Source of the DNA: Nonomuraea sp. PA05
GTDB lineage: Bacteria > Actinomycetota > Actinomycetes > Streptosporangiales > Streptosporangiaceae
Direction of reading: 5' to 3'
Assembly: GCF_008086045.1 (NCBI RefSeq)
Contig: NZ_VSEY01000033.1
Span: forward strand, 62,001-126,000
Length of the DNA stretch: 64,000 nucleotides
Shown here: positions 63,611-64,000 of the stretch, in pieces
Numbering within the stretch: the stretch's first letter is position 1
Layout: each line of letters begins with the position of its first letter
Translations under genes and position numbers: made by a program
The notes under the pieces: model-generated
The model's input: the letters and a program-made list of their open reading frames with translations, nothing else
What the model was told of the DNA's origin: nothing
Databases searched by the model: none

Positions 63611-63709
63611 TTATTCGCAATAGGCACGTTAGGTGGCGCTTCCAGAGGGGTCAACAGCCAATCGCCGCCCAGAACGGCGGACCAATCCCTTGACGCCGGA
63701 ATCCGGGCG

Positions 63710-64000
63710 CTACCGGCCGCCGTCTCTACCGGTGAGTGGCTGCTTCAGCATGATCAGCCTGACCCTGTCCCCGGCGTTGAGCAGCGCTGCCACGCGCCAG
63801 CCCCTGCGGCGGTACAGCCCGAGCGCCGCGCCCGCGCGCGGATGCGTGGTCAGCCACCACGACGCTCCCGGAGCGGCCGACACCAGCGCGTCGTGCAGCC
63901 GCGCCCCGAGCCCATGTCCCTGCATCGTGGGCAGGACCGCCAGCTCCCGGAGGGTGAGGTCCTCTCGCGGCAGCCGGGAGGCCAGCAGGGCGAGCCGGGA
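63710..64000 (-). CDS. GNAT family acetyltransferase, 5' truncated by the window edge
   Basis: The minus strand reads LTLRELAVLPTMQGHGLGAR (the strand-4 and acetyl-CoA loop Q-x-x-G-x-G/A pattern), then WWLTTHPRAGAALGLYRRRG, and ends at TAG 63710. This is the C-terminal half of a GNAT N-acetyltransferase; the rest lies beyond the window. The substrate cannot be judged. Confidence 0.75.
   Translation of the reverse strand, partial: SRLALLASRLPREDLTLRELAVLPTMQGHGLGARLHDALVSAAPGASWWLTTHPRAGAALGLYRRRGWRVAALLNAGDRVRLIMLKQPLTGRDGGR

Overview
The window is GC-rich actinobacterial DNA. Third codon positions are mostly G or C, GTG and TTG starts are common, ATGA/GTGA gene overlaps are frequent, and F420/LLM enzymes, SARP regulators and bldD-era actinobacterial NTPases abound. 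The gene families suggest a filamentous actinomycete such as a Streptosporangiales (Nonomuraea-like) member, but no rRNA or housekeeping gene is present to prove that. No tRNA, CRISPR array, insertion sequence or phage structural gene was seen. Much of the window is accessory DNA: at least three RiPP (ribosomally made, modified peptide) loci, several large STAND/KAP-type NTPases, and many decayed genes.

Region 1 (about 1-18.5 kb) is a daptide-type RiPP locus. Three cysteine-free precursor peptides (7.9-8.4 kb) share a leader and end in Thr. Around them lie a RiPP-recognition protein, a fused methyltransferase-aminotransferase, a dehydrogenase of the DHQS/Fe-ADH fold, an M50 intramembrane protease and ABC transporters. 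These are the activities needed to turn a C-terminal Thr into the dimethylated diamine end of daptides. Unusually the same operon also carries a full class III lanthipeptide synthetase (LanKC) and an LLM oxidoreductase resembling LanJC dehydroalanine reductases. With no Cys in the precursors these would be expected to make dehydro- or D-amino acids, not lanthionine rings. A GT2 glycosyltransferase and a CPBP protease diverge upstream. A SARP/AfsR regulator (15.75-18.5 kb) and a response regulator without a DNA-binding domain follow.

Region 2 (19.4-28.0 kb) is a tightly coupled operon: a MinD/ParA-like ATPase, an ABC pair whose ATPase has lost its catalytic residues, a lipoprotein, an HlyD-type adaptor, a MacB-type ABC pair, a flavohaemoglobin-like reductase and a DivIVA-domain coiled-coil protein. 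A strong bidirectional hairpin ends it.

Region 3 (28.1-42.3 kb) is an NTPase-rich island. It holds one 1442-residue protein joining an MFS transporter to a KAP NTPase and a second NACHT-like NTPase, then an nSTAND1-TPR protein, and then an FxSxx-COOH RiPP system: tiny precursor FxsA ending FQSAP, NB-ARC/TPR protein FxsT, radical SAM/SPASM enzyme FxsB, an HEXXH peptide-modifying protein and a P-loop/SUKH-like protein. The clustering suggests a peptide-linked signalling or conflict system.

Region 4 (42.3-56.1 kb) holds a secreted peptide, gene relics, an NTF2-like protein, an OmpR-type two-component system with direct-repeat operators, a membrane Ser/Thr kinase with WD40-like repeats, two secreted hydrolases, a second lipoprotein with a wrecked adaptor gene, and a dead NucA/NucB nuclease toxin beside its probable immunity gene.

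Region 5 (56.2-64 kb) reads on the minus strand. It contains a YcaO/ThiF-fusion azoline (TOMM) RiPP locus with a 35-residue precursor and an LLM oxidoreductase, then the collapsed remains of a siderophore ABC importer, then an intact heterodimeric ABC transporter. A truncated GNAT acetyltransferase lies at the window edge.
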